The notes under the pieces are model-generated. The model saw only the letters and a list, made by a program, of their open reading frames with translations, searched no databases and was not told the DNA's origin. From assembly GCF_000499205.1 (NCBI RefSeq), contig NZ_AWUK01000026.1, positions 1-64,000 of the forward strand: a DNA stretch of 64,000 nucleotides. The letters are read 5' to 3'. This DNA is from Paenibacillus sp. MAEPY2. GTDB taxonomy: Bacteria > Bacillota > Bacilli > Paenibacillales > Paenibacillaceae. A program made the position numbers and the translations under genes. The first letter of the stretch is position 1. Each line of letters opens with the position of its first letter. This document shows, piece after piece, positions 45,140-53,207 of this stretch.

Positions 45140-45502
45140 ATGAGCATGGCTGAATATCAAGGTAAGGTTAAACATATTCAAGATACGCCTTTTGGCTACA
45201 CATTGTCTGTCATTGGCGGCAAGTGGAAGATGGTCATTATTTATCTTTTGGCAGAAAATCAACCGGTGCGCTTTAATGAACTGAAAAGACAAATTGGAGC
45301 GATAACGTTTAAAACATTGAGTTCACAACTCAAAGAATTGGAAGCGGATGGTATGGTCGAACGGAAAGAGTATCCTCAAGTTCCTCCTAAAGTGGAGTAC
45401 AGGCTGACAGACAAAGCGGAAACGTTACTGCCCGTTTTGGAAGGCTTATGTGAGTGGGGAGTTAAAAATCAAAGTGAAAGAGATGTGCTCGAGAATGATT
45501 AA
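45140..45502 (+). CDS. HxlR-family transcriptional regulator (first of a pair)
   Basis: A 120-residue winged-helix regulator of the HxlR/YybR type. It has TLSVIGGKWKMVIIYLLAEN, RFNELKRQIGAITFKTLSSQ and the wing YPQVPPKVEYRLT. ATG 45140 follows AAAGGA at nine bases; the frame begins at 45107 without a site. HxlR proteins often sense reactive electrophiles or redox change. It is divergent from the ureohydrolase gene across about 105 bases, and its 3' end overlaps the next HxlR gene. Confidence 0.88.
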   Translation: MSMAEYQGKVKHIQDTPFGYTLSVIGGKWKMVIIYLLAENQPVRFNELKRQIGAITFKTLSSQLKELEADGMVERKEYPQVPPKVEYRLTDKAETLLPVLEGLCEWGVKNQSERDVLEND

Positions 45503-45878
45503 CTTTAGAAATAAAACGTATCGCTGCACCTCCGAGATTGTTATGAGCTTACTGAGTGGTAAATGGAAAATATCTATACTGAATCACTTAACTAAAGGTC
45601 CCGTTCGGTTTAATGAGCTGCAGCGACTTCTGCCTGACGCAACCCAACGCATGATTACGATGCAGCTTAGAATGCTTGAAAGCGACGGTCTCATTATTCG
45701 CAAGGTCTATCCGGTTGCCCCACCAAAAGTAGAATATTATTTGTCCGATCTGGGGGAGGAACTGGCTCCCATGCTCCAGATGCTGTGCAAGTTTGGATCG
45801 ACCTATATCGAGAAATTTCCCGACGAAGTATCATGCGACAATGATGACTCTCGCCGTGACACCGTTAACATGCGGTAA
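45495..45878 (+). CDS. HxlR-family transcriptional regulator (second of a pair)
   Basis: A second regulator of about 127 residues from the same family: EIVMSLLSGKWKISILNHLT, RFNELQRLLPDATQRMITMQ and the wing YPVAPPKVEYYLS. The proposed ATG overlaps the stop of the first gene (ATGATTAA), so translation is coupled. Starts at 45483 or 45450 are also open. It differs clearly from the first protein and has cysteines (CTSEI, LCKFG) that could sense redox. The pair may form a heterodimer, which is inference. Confidence 0.82.
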   Translation: MINFRNKTYRCTSEIVMSLLSGKWKISILNHLTKGPVRFNELQRLLPDATQRMITMQLRMLESDGLIIRKVYPVAPPKVEYYLSDLGEELAPMLQMLCKFGSTYIEKFPDEVSCDNDDSRRDTVNMR

Positions 45879-45954
45879 ACCCGATGCCCCTAGCTCTCTT
45901 CTCTTTGAGAAACCGTTTTATCGCAATAAATTAATCAAGCAATGTTGGCATGAT

Positions 45955-45993
45955 TTGACGGCAGCAGCCCTACACCCAAAGCCCTGCCGTCAA
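45955..45993. terminator. Hairpin between convergent genes
   Basis: Perfect ten-base arms TTGACGGCAG and CTGCCGTCAA enclose a 19-base loop between the HxlR pair and the minus-strand gene ending at 46020. No T run follows, so its terminator role is uncertain. Confidence 0.4.
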
Positions 45994-46019
45994 TATTGTG
46001 ACATGGAAGGTTTAAAGAA

Positions 46020-47447
46020 TTATAGCACTAAAAATTGCGTGCCAAAGCCCTTTCCCGAACGAAAAGCTAATTCCAGTTCCTCTTCATTTTCCTTCTCCAG
46101 TAAAACCACATTTTCGGGATACAACCTCCCTAACAAAGCCCATAGTACAAGCTCATTGCCTCTGGTCGGAATGAAGTGAATTCCATCATCCGTGTTCGTT
46201 ACCAATCCGGTATGGGACAGAATGTCTGTTACCCGGTGCAAGCTAATAGCTGTGCGATTCACCTTTGCACCGTTGGAATGGTTTTCCCCTTTAGGCCGAT
46301 ATGAAAATCGATGTCCCCTAAAGAGCTGACCGAGATCTACAGTAAATGCATGACCCTCCCTCTCCAGACTGAAAAGCACGGTTGTTCGATCAGTACCTGT
46401 ATTCGGCACCAACCTTGCGATGGATGGAAAATCCGTATGCTCTCCTGAAAATTGAAGATGATCCTTGCTACCCGATATACCCGCTCCTGCTTCGTTACGC
46501 GGTGCAGCATAATAATCGTCATATTCATATTCGAACGAGACAGCAACTATATTTTGTGTATCTTCTGCCTGAATGGTTTGTACAGGATGCCATTTCAATA
46601 GATAGCGCGCGGCTGAACCGGCCGACTCTCCCAATCCAGCTGGCAACACGGTCCCCAAAAGGTATTGAAAACCATAACCCGCAGAGGTCAAACCCGAGCT
46701 AAGCACACTCTGTGCATACTGGACAATCGCTTTGTGAGTTAATTCCTTCCCAATCAACTGAGTTAGAAATACCTTACGGGCAGGCTCTAGAAAACGTAGT
46801 CCTTTGAATTGCGTGTGTTCCATGACTTCAAACGGTACTTGTTCCCAATTGGCAAAGGGAAGTAATGCATCTCGCAGCAATACAAACTGGTGCAGGTATT
46901 CATTATACAACTGCATGACCCTTGGTCCCCCAACAGGTCCCAAAACCTGAGCAATAGCTTCTGGTATCAGGGTATGACCGTAGCAATGACTTCTAAATTC
47001 CAGTTCACCAAGAGTTTCCCGTCCATATTGTGCGAGTGCCCTCTTTTCTGAATTAATCTCTCGTGCCCAGAAAACCAATTGTTCACCAATGCGTGCCGCC
47101 TGTGCTGTAAGTTCGACGCCTGCCTTATCCTTCAAAGCCAACGGTCCAAGTGGTAGCGATGACACATCGCCAGAGATCGCCAAATTGGCCTGAAGACTGT
47201 CCAACAACACCGAAGGATTACCGTTTATCGGTCCTCCCAGCTGAACAAGTATCGCCTCAAGCAGTTTATCCAGCTCAATGACGACCTCTTTTGCTCTATA
47301 TATGCCATCAGGCAATTTCCAATCCAAAACCGCATTCTCGCCTGGTCTAATTGAGTCCTGTGGATATGTGCCAATGAGAGACTCTACATCTATTGCTTTC
47401 CCCCATACGATACGTTTATCTTTCAAATGAAGTTGATACTCTGCCAT
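46020..47447 (-). CDS. Large protein of unknown function
   Basis: A 475-residue protein that I cannot assign. There is no signal peptide and no clear membrane segment. The N-terminal 120 residues look beta-rich (YQLHLKDKRIVWGK, VLDWKLPDGIYRAKEVVIEL). The middle (about 120-290) is helical, with several histidines (HCYGHTLIPEAIAQV). The C-terminal part (about 320-475) again has strands (VSFEYEYDDYYAAPR, HAFTVDLGQLFRGHRFSYR). ATG 47447 follows GGGGTGGG; the GTG at 47456 overlaps that site. It ends convergent with the HxlR pair and stands alone. No function is proposed. Confidence 0.6.
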   Translation of the reverse strand: MAEYQLHLKDKRIVWGKAIDVESLIGTYPQDSIRPGENAVLDWKLPDGIYRAKEVVIELDKLLEAILVQLGGPINGNPSVLLDSLQANLAISGDVSSLPLGPLALKDKAGVELTAQAARIGEQLVFWAREINSEKRALAQYGRETLGELEFRSHCYGHTLIPEAIAQVLGPVGGPRVMQLYNEYLHQFVLLRDALLPFANWEQVPFEVMEHTQFKGLRFLEPARKVFLTQLIGKELTHKAIVQYAQSVLSSGLTSAGYGFQYLLGTVLPAGLGESAGSAARYLLKWHPVQTIQAEDTQNIVAVSFEYEYDDYYAAPRNEAGAGISGSKDHLQFSGEHTDFPSIARLVPNTGTDRTTVLFSLEREGHAFTVDLGQLFRGHRFSYRPKGENHSNGAKVNRTAISLHRVTDILSHTGLVTNTDDGIHFIPTRGNELVLWALLGRLYPENVVLLEKENEEELELAFRSGKGFGTQFLVL

Positions 47448-47610
47448 TTTTCCCACCCCATCAGTACGATTTTATATTGAACGACAATTCAACTTACCGT
47501 TCGATTGTTAGATTATCAGGTTCTCTGATGGTTGAGTAGTACGCACTTTTTTGTATGATCCGATCATTTTTGTGTCGTAGGATACTTTTTGATCCTGCTA
47601 TAAAACGAAG

Positions 47611-47635
47611 AAAAAAGCCGCTATTAGGCGACTTT
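47611..47635 (-). terminator. Terminator of the SUMF1-like gene (AGTCGCC family)
   Basis: AAAGCCGC (47614-47621) and GCGACTTT (47628-47635) pair through a U:G wobble only in the minus-strand RNA, followed there by a T run. It is about 95 bases past the stop at 47729. Nothing else was seen in 47448-47728. Confidence 0.75.
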
Positions 47636-47728
47636 CTGATTGACCGTTCTTGTCTTAACGTTTGGTGCTTAACCTGTTTCTTTTGATAGGGCTTGCAATT
47701 GTTTTAGGCAGTTTCCCTTGTTCCTTAG

Positions 47729-48568
47729 CTATTCTCCGCGAACAACACGAAAACCCTGATCGGGACCAAACCCATTGGCATCAAATTTCCCTCGAAAAGC
47801 GATCTCGTTATTGTTGATACCACCGATCCAGCCTCCGCCCTTCACAACCCGGAAGGAAGCAATTTGACTCTCCGCGTCGATGTACCAGTCCCAGCACCAT
47901 TCTCTTACATTACCGGACATATCGTAGATTCCAAGCTCGTTCGGCTTTTGTGTACCAATCGATTTGGTTTTGTTTTTGTTGCTCTCTATGGCAGGCCAGT
48001 TCCAATCTCCAGTTAAGATTTTGTCCCCGGCGTTCTTCCAATACCATGCTACTTCGTCGGCATTATTACTGCCGCTGTATGTGTAATTCTTGCTCTCCTG
48101 ACCTCCGGTTGCGGCATACTCCCACTCCGCTTCTGTAGGCAGTCGGTAACCGTTGGTTCCCTCATTAATGGTTACGGTCCACTTTAAATTATCGTTATCA
48201 TTCTTATTATTCAGGTCTTGGGTATCCTTATCGATGTTGTAATGCGGCTTCAAGCCCTCTTGTATACTTCTTTGGTTACAAAACTCTACCGCGTCATACC
48301 AACTCACCATTTCTACTGGCAATTGATCTCCTTTGAATCCGGAAGGATTATTTCCCATGACATCCTCCCACTCTTTTTGAGTTACCTCATATTTCCCGAT
48401 ATAAAAGTTCGACAGGGTCACATTTCTTCCAGCAAAATTAGACTTGTTGTTCTTAAACGTCCCGCCTTGCACGAATACAAGGTTATCCTTCGGTTCGGGT
48501 TTATCCTGCGAACAAGCGCTGATTACTACCATTGTTGCTATTAAAAAGAACATTAATAGCTTTTTCAT
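47729..48568 (-). CDS. SUMF1/formylglycine-generating-enzyme-like lipoprotein, probably non-catalytic
   Basis: A 279-residue surface lipoprotein (lipobox ISAC, Cys19) with a single FGE-sulfatase domain: FYIGKYEVTQKEWEDVMGNN, LPVEMVSWYDAVEFCNQRS, GYRLPTEAEWEYAATGG, GIYDMSGNVREWCWDWY and a GFRVVRG end. True formylglycine-generating enzymes carry two copper-binding cysteines in the last segment before GFRV. Here that stretch reads GGGWIGGINNNEIAFRGKF and has no cysteine. It is therefore probably a structural or ligand-binding member, not a sulfatase activator, and no sulfatase gene is nearby. GGAGATCGTTCA precedes the ATG. Function unknown. Confidence 0.82.
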   Translation of the reverse strand: MKKLLMFFLIATMVVISACSQDKPEPKDNLVFVQGGTFKNNKSNFAGRNVTLSNFYIGKYEVTQKEWEDVMGNNPSGFKGDQLPVEMVSWYDAVEFCNQRSIQEGLKPHYNIDKDTQDLNNKNDNDNLKWTVTINEGTNGYRLPTEAEWEYAATGGQESKNYTYSGSNNADEVAWYWKNAGDKILTGDWNWPAIESNKNKTKSIGTQKPNELGIYDMSGNVREWCWDWYIDAESQIASFRVVKGGGWIGGINNNEIAFRGKFDANGFGPDQGFRVVRGE

Positions 48569-48628
48569 TGAACGATCTCCTTTAAGCTAATGGGAAAATA
48601 ACAGGCTATGATACCTGCCATCCGTTAA

Positions 48629-48668
48629 CGTTGAAGGCCATTTGCTCGATAAGAAACGGCCTTCAACG
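48629..48668 (-). terminator. Hairpin downstream of the xylanase gene
   Basis: Perfect 11-base arms CGTTGAAGGCC and GGCCTTCAACG enclose an 18-base loop about 100 bases after the xylanase stop. A T run is lacking, so it may be a processing or weak termination hairpin. Confidence 0.45.
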
Positions 48669-48767
48669 AATTAGGACGGACTGGCTGAATCTGAGGGGAA
48701 GGCCATGGGCCTGCCCTAATGTATAAAAATCTGTTTTACTTTCATAGAAAGACTTACCGTGGATTGG

Positions 48768-49403
48768 TTACCACACCGTTACGTTGGAACTTCCGCTGCT
48801 CTGATATCCTTCTGTCGCTAACACCTGATAAGACCAACTGCTACCCAGATTCATGCCTTTGCTTGCCCATGCGTTCACATGGTTGCTGAATGTAATAGCG
48901 GAGTTAACCCCGGTCGCTCTCTTCGACTGTCTTACACTCCAGTACTGCGCAAAGGTTTGTGTCCCGTCAATGGAAGGTGCGTTGTATCGCATGGTTGTAT
49001 AGATGTCATAGGTACCCCCGTCACTGGTTACGGTACCTTTAAACGTTCCGGTTGGTCGATACGTACCCCAGCTATCCACAACGTAATATTCGATAAGTGC
49101 ATTTCTCGTCCATCCGTAAAGGGTCAAATACCCATTGCCAGATGGTGCAAAGACACCTGCATTATAATTAATTGTCCGGTTTGGAGATCCGACATTCCAA
49201 CCTTTACCAACTACAAAATTCCCTGTATTCTGCCACGTTACACTGTAATTACCGCCTGATCCATTAACAGCATTGACTGTTCCGCCGCCATCGGTCCAAT
49301 TTTGCCAATAATCTGTTGCCGCACTTGAAGTTGCTGCAAACACACCAAAACTCATAGAAGCCGCAAGAACGACCGTCAACAATTTTTTACTGAATTTAAA
49401 CAT
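48768..49403 (-). CDS. xynA: Endo-1,4-beta-xylanase, GH11
   Basis: A 211-residue secreted xylanase that cuts xylan backbone. The signal peptide ends near SSAATDYWQNWTDGGG (about residue 28). The beta-jelly-roll fold of family 11 is clear, with nucleophile E105 in ALIEYYVVDSWG and acid/base E198 in LATEGYQSSG. Also present are the thumb-region TYDIYTTMRYNAPSI (PSIDG thumb) and TFAQYWSVRQSKR. Length is exactly that of single-domain Bacillus XynA, and there is no carbohydrate-binding module. GGGAGGTAGAGT precedes the ATG. A promoter overlapped by a cre-like site lies about 130 bases upstream. Confidence 0.96.
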   Translation of the reverse strand: MFKFSKKLLTVVLAASMSFGVFAATSSAATDYWQNWTDGGGTVNAVNGSGGNYSVTWQNTGNFVVGKGWNVGSPNRTINYNAGVFAPSGNGYLTLYGWTRNALIEYYVVDSWGTYRPTGTFKGTVTSDGGTYDIYTTMRYNAPSIDGTQTFAQYWSVRQSKRATGVNSAITFSNHVNAWASKGMNLGSSWSYQVLATEGYQSSGSSNVTVW

Positions 49404-49532
49404 ACTCTACCTCCCGATATGATTGTATTTTCACTATAAAACTCGTTTAGTTTGATTCTCTGGGATGTGTCCGGTCCGGTTTACTCATTGGACTTTTTTT
49501 TACTTTTACCTCCTTTCTGACTAAATTATAGA

Positions 49533-49562
49533 ATGATAGCGTTTACATAAAAACCTGACAAA
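49533..49562 (-). promoter_or_regulatory. xynA promoter overlapped by a cre-like CcpA site
   Basis: TGATAGCGTTTACA (49534-49547) is close to the CcpA consensus. On the minus strand TTGTCA (49557-49562) and TATCAT (49533-49538) with 17-base spacing give a plausible promoter whose spacer and -10 lie within the site. This would cause glucose repression of the xylanase. The rest of 49404-49718 contains only the terminator of the next gene. Confidence 0.5.
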
Positions 49563-49644
49563 CTATAGAATAATCTCTAATATGTTTATATATGTTCTGC
49601 TTGTATTCTAAAAATCGACTTGTATCTACAAGAAACAAATATGC

Positions 49645-49667
49645 AAAAAGCCGCCCATTCGGGCGGC
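49645..49667 (-). terminator. Terminator of the sigma/anti-sigma operon
   Basis: GCCGCCC and GGGCGGC (49650-49667) form a seven-base-pair GC stem with a four-base loop, followed on the minus strand by TTTTTGC. It lies about 50 bases past the stop of the anti-sigma gene. Confidence 0.8.
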
Positions 49668-49718
49668 ATGGAAATTATAATGAGGGTATTGGTGATCTTT
49701 AGACTACATATTAATAAG

Positions 49719-51191
49719 TTATTTTAACAATACAGACCAGTCAGGGTCTTTGTACCATTTATCGACTACTTGTCTTATCAGGATAAGTTCGTCCGGGATG
49801 TAGTCTAATCCCGTGATCCGGTATTCATAAGGCTGCCGCATACTGCGATCCCCCATGCTAATAACTCCCTCTCTCCAATTATCTGCAAGCGCACCCTCTA
49901 AGGATGATGCTCCTCTCTTACTAACTTCATACTGCTTGCCTTCTGAATCGTATGCTTTCCATTCTTCATTTCGTATTTCATTATCCATTTCCCCATAGAA
50001 CGATACGGCCGTTTCATATGTGCCATCGCGGTTTTGTGAGTCCTTAAGCGTAGTCCCAACCACCTCTATGCGATCTGTTAATATTTGAAAAGATTTGGGT
50101 TCTATCAGCTCTGAAGGCTTAAAGGAAATTCTGCTGCCGTCTGTTTCCGCGATCGAATATCCATCCAAGATAAAACGATACGGTTCATGTTCCGGCAGGT
50201 ACTTGAAAATATAACTCCAACGAATCTTTCCTTCTTCAATCACTGCATGATCAGTTGACATCAAGCTATCCATGTAACCCATTTTCCTCGGGTTAACCGA
50301 ATGAATCTCTTCATTCTCTATAGTTTCAAAGTGAAAGCTCAACATCTGCTTTTTCCATAAATCACCGGGAGATCTTGCCATTGCAGCGGCATCAAGTTCA
50401 GTCTCCAGTTCAAAACGGACCCCTTGTACCATTCTCGTTAACCTTTTTAAAGTGACAGTCATTCCGTGTGGCGTAGAATAGCTACCGGACAGTTCCTCTA
50501 TTTTTGTTTGCTGGTTAGCCTCTCTCATATCTATATCAAAGCTAAAGTCCCAATCTCCTTCAATGAAAGGCTCGTTCCTGTTACCAAGCGTGCCAATATT
50601 TCCTTCTATTGTAATCTTGTCTGTTTGCAATGGCTCATTAAAGAAAGCAACCATATAATAAAAATCATTTGTGTACCCCATATCGTACATGGTATCCAAT
50701 TCGTTACCTTTATCATCTTTAATCGTAATGTTGTTCAGATCTCCAAGAAGTAACTTATCACGATTGTGCTTCCCCTTTTTATCAAAGAGTTGAAGAGCCA
50801 GCGTCACTCGGGTAGGGTCTGCAACAGCTTCATCAATTACCAGCGTATAACCTTTGTCCCTTACTTTGATATGAGGATTATGAACTAGTCCCAATTCTTG
50901 TGCCCGCATAAGTCCAATATCTGGGTTATCCTTGGCAAATAAAGACCGGATCATTTCACCAAATGTGGGCACTGAATAAACCGAAACTGTTCCTAGGATG
51001 AAAAAGAGGGCTATGACAGCTGCTACCCACCTCCATCGTTTATGGGGATATCTCTTTTTTGTATTCTGCTCAGAAAGGGAAGAAAGTGCGTTCTCCATAG
51101 CAAGTTGTACTGTATCAGGAATGATCAGGTCTTTTCTTTTAGCATTAAATAATTGCTTGATCTCACGGTCAACCGGATCATGAAAATTCAT
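49719..51191 (-). CDS. DUF4179 anti-sigma-type membrane protein
   Basis: A 490-residue protein. The N-terminal cytoplasmic region (1-50) resembles anti-sigma domains (DREIKQLFNAKRKDLIIPDTV). One membrane helix follows (about 54-74, WVAAVIALFFILGTVSVYSV), then a DUF4179 domain and a long beta-rich extracellular part. Such proteins hold an ECF sigma factor at the membrane until a surface signal arrives. It overlaps the sigma gene by 14 bases and has GGAGAGGGCAAAT before the ATG. The stress it senses is unknown. Confidence 0.85.
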   Translation of the reverse strand: MNFHDPVDREIKQLFNAKRKDLIIPDTVQLAMENALSSLSEQNTKKRYPHKRWRWVAAVIALFFILGTVSVYSVPTFGEMIRSLFAKDNPDIGLMRAQELGLVHNPHIKVRDKGYTLVIDEAVADPTRVTLALQLFDKKGKHNRDKLLLGDLNNITIKDDKGNELDTMYDMGYTNDFYYMVAFFNEPLQTDKITIEGNIGTLGNRNEPFIEGDWDFSFDIDMREANQQTKIEELSGSYSTPHGMTVTLKRLTRMVQGVRFELETELDAAAMARSPGDLWKKQMLSFHFETIENEEIHSVNPRKMGYMDSLMSTDHAVIEEGKIRWSYIFKYLPEHEPYRFILDGYSIAETDGSRISFKPSELIEPKSFQILTDRIEVVGTTLKDSQNRDGTYETAVSFYGEMDNEIRNEEWKAYDSEGKQYEVSKRGASSLEGALADNWREGVISMGDRSMRQPYEYRITGLDYIPDELILIRQVVDKWYKDPDWSVLLK

Positions 51192-51705
51192 ATTTGCCCT
51201 CTCCTTTCCCTATAACCAGCTCGGATAATTGCCGTCTGGCCCTGAATAACCGTGATTTTACTGTTCCTTCGGAAACTTCAAGCACTCTTGCTATTTCTTT
51301 GACCGATAAATCCTCGATATAAAAAAGTGTTACGATAGTTTGAAGCTGTTCATCCAATTCGTCAATCACCTCAAACAGCTCAATTTGTTCAAAATCCCCC
51401 TTATATGATGTCTTTCTCAGATCATAAGGGACAAGGGATACTCGCTTCTTTTTCTTAATAATTTGATTACACTCATTAATTAAAATCCGAATAATCCAAG
51501 TTTTAAAATAAGCGGGCTCTTTCAGTGTATGTACATTAGAAAAAGCTTTGGCAATGGTCTCCTGTATCGCATCTGCACAATCTTCATCTGTTTTAACGAT
51601 TGATCTTCCTATAACAAATAGGCTTTGCTGGACAGCATGTATTAAATACACAAAAGCTTCCTTATCCCCATGGCTTGCAAGTTCTGCTTTTTCTGATAAA
51701 TCCAC
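51178..51705 (-). CDS. ECF RNA polymerase sigma factor
   Basis: A sigma factor of about 175 residues. Region 2 has EAFVYLIHAVQQSLFVIGRS and DAIQETIAKAFSNVHTL, and YFKTWIIRILINECNQ lies at its end. Region 4 has LSVKEIARVLEVSEGTVKSR with the helix-turn-helix, ending RARRQLSEL. GTG 51705 is eight bases after AAGGGGG; the ATG at 51729 has its site too close. It is the first gene of the operon with the DUF4179 protein. Repeated elements just upstream may be its own promoter. Confidence 0.88.
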   Translation of the reverse strand: MDLSEKAELASHGDKEAFVYLIHAVQQSLFVIGRSIVKTDEDCADAIQETIAKAFSNVHTLKEPAYFKTWIIRILINECNQIIKKKKRVSLVPYDLRKTSYKGDFEQIELFEVIDELDEQLQTIVTLFYIEDLSVKEIARVLEVSEGTVKSRLFRARRQLSELVIGKGEGKYEFS

Positions 51706-51753
51706 TAGTGGTTCCCCCTTTCTTCTCATTCCTTCTATCCATTAGATCATCCT

Positions 51754-51850
51754 ATACTTGGTTTGGTTCACAAGAAAACACAAAATTTAACAAACCGTTC
51801 GCAAAATTTCTACCCCCGTATCTTTCTACGTACTTGGTTCGTTTACAAAG
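51754..51850 (-). promoter_or_regulatory. Directly repeated element between sigma gene and lactamase-fold gene
   Basis: Two similar elements read on the plus strand as TACTTGGTTTGGTTCACAA (51754-51772) and TACTTGGTTCGTTTACAAAG (51831-51850). On the minus strand each gives a GAACC(A)-containing box like the -35 of ECF promoters. Their repetition before an ECF sigma gene suggests autoregulation, but no convincing -10 was fixed. Confidence 0.35.
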
Positions 51851-51893
51851 AGATACCTTATTTATATATTTCTTTCTATGGAGGACTAATAAT

Positions 51894-52556
51894 ATGGAAA
51901 TTTCAAAGGGAGTCGAAATGCTTCATCTGGATTATCACGGGAATGTCATCCACCCCATTCTTTTAAAGGATCAAGAAATGACTATTCTAATAGACACTGG
52001 TTTTCCAGGTCAATTCAAGGATTTATGTGTGGCAATGGACATGGCTGGCGTTCCTATAGTCAAACTAAATACGGTGATTTTGACCCATCAGGATGTCGAT
52101 CATATAGGGAATCTTCCGGAGATTTTGCAAACGTGTGGAAATGAAATTAAAGTATATGCACACGAACTGGATAAGCCGTACATAGAGGGAGAACTACCTC
52201 TTTTAAAAGATGGTCACCTGGAAAATCCCCCGACGGGTACAGTGAACAATACCTTAATAGATGGTCAGGAATTACCGTTTTGTGGCGGGATTCGTGTTAT
52301 TCACACGCCTGGGCATACGCCAGGTCATATCAGTCTTTATTTGAAGGAAAGTAAAACGCTGATTGCCGGGGATTCGATGTATAGTGTAGACGGAATGCTT
52401 GGGGGAATTCATGAACCGACCACACCGGACATGGATTCAGCAAGGCTCTCGTTGAAAAAGTACTTAGATCTAGACATCACATCCGTGATTTGTTTCCACG
52501 GGGGATTAAGTCATGTAAATGTGAAAGATCAGATATCAGACCTCATCCAAGGTTGA
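51894..52556 (+). CDS. Metallo-beta-lactamase-fold hydrolase
   Basis: A 220-residue hydrolase. The metal motif is LTHQDVDHIGN, where the second His of the usual HxHxDH is Asp, a known variant in this superfamily. Later ligands are HTPGHTPGHISLY and the Asp in LIAGDSMYSVDG, and a final His is in CFHGG. The nearest well-known relatives are hydrolases of the YflN/lactonase type; substrate unknown. The open frame reaches 51675, but TATGGAGGACTAATA directly before ATG 51894 decides the start. It is divergent from the ECF sigma gene. Confidence 0.87.
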   Translation: MEISKGVEMLHLDYHGNVIHPILLKDQEMTILIDTGFPGQFKDLCVAMDMAGVPIVKLNTVILTHQDVDHIGNLPEILQTCGNEIKVYAHELDKPYIEGELPLLKDGHLENPPTGTVNNTLIDGQELPFCGGIRVIHTPGHTPGHISLYLKESKTLIAGDSMYSVDGMLGGIHEPTTPDMDSARLSLKKYLDLDITSVICFHGGLSHVNVKDQISDLIQG

Positions 52557-52627
52557 TCTTTTGAAGAATCAATGTTGTTCTGCGCTTATGATAGCTCGGA
52601 GATGTATAATTATTTTGACAAGCGCAT

Positions 52628-52669
52628 AAAAAAAGGAAAGACAATCCCTTTCAAGGCATGGTCTTTCCT
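52628..52669 (-). terminator. Terminator of the nitroreductase operon
   Basis: AGGAAAGAC (52634-52642) and GTCTTTCCT (52661-52669) pair perfectly, with a seven-base A run beside the first arm giving the minus-strand T tract. It lies about 35 bases past the stop at 52705. Confidence 0.8.
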
Positions 52670-52704
52670 CACTCATTTAAATTCTCTTCCCTACATCTTC
52701 ACCA

Positions 52705-53190
52705 CTACAGCAGTTCGAACTGAAGCTGAGGTTCAGGTACCTGAGCTTTCCCTTTGGGCTGTTCAGCAGCGTATCCCAATTCCAGAACCGCAGCAATACG
52801 CTCGTTGCCAAGTACGCCAAACGTTTCAGCACGGCTCCGGTCGTACATCCAGTCATGCAACGTGCTGCGTACACCAAGTCCCTGTTCATAGGCAAGCAAG
52901 CGAAAATTTTGGATTAGGCAGTATACGGCTGCAAAGTCCTCTTCCCGCTTATGGTGATCCGCCTCTTCCTTCACTAAGACCAGAAGATACGCTGGCGCGT
53001 GCTCCTGCAAACCCTGCATGAGTATCCCATTATGGTTATCGGCAAAAATAAACCGCCATGGCTCACGGAGCCCATCGTTCGGTGCCCATACGGCGTGATT
53101 GAGCAATTCAAGGATTAACTCTTGCGATACCGGTCGATCTAAAAAATCACTCGGACTGCCCAGATCCTCTTCCAGCTCAGACAATTTCAT
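52705..53190 (-). CDS. Nitroreductase-family protein (second of two)
   Basis: A 161-residue flavin-dependent oxidoreductase-like protein. Family features are SQELILELLNHAVWAPNDGL, EPWRFIFAD and the C-terminal AAVLELGYAAEQPKGK. It is shorter than typical nitroreductases and lacks the usual N-terminal RRSxRxF segment, having DFLDRPVSQEL instead. ATG 53190 follows GGGGAAGGTG, 17 bases after the previous gene. It is the third gene of the MarR operon. It may dimerise with its neighbour, but that is inference. Confidence 0.8.
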   Translation of the reverse strand: MKLSELEEDLGSPSDFLDRPVSQELILELLNHAVWAPNDGLREPWRFIFADNHNGILMQGLQEHAPAYLLVLVKEEADHHKREEDFAAVYCLIQNFRLLAYEQGLGVRSTLHDWMYDRSRAETFGVLGNERIAAVLELGYAAEQPKGKAQVPEPQLQFELL

Positions 53191-53207
53191 TTTTACACCT
53201 TCCCCTT

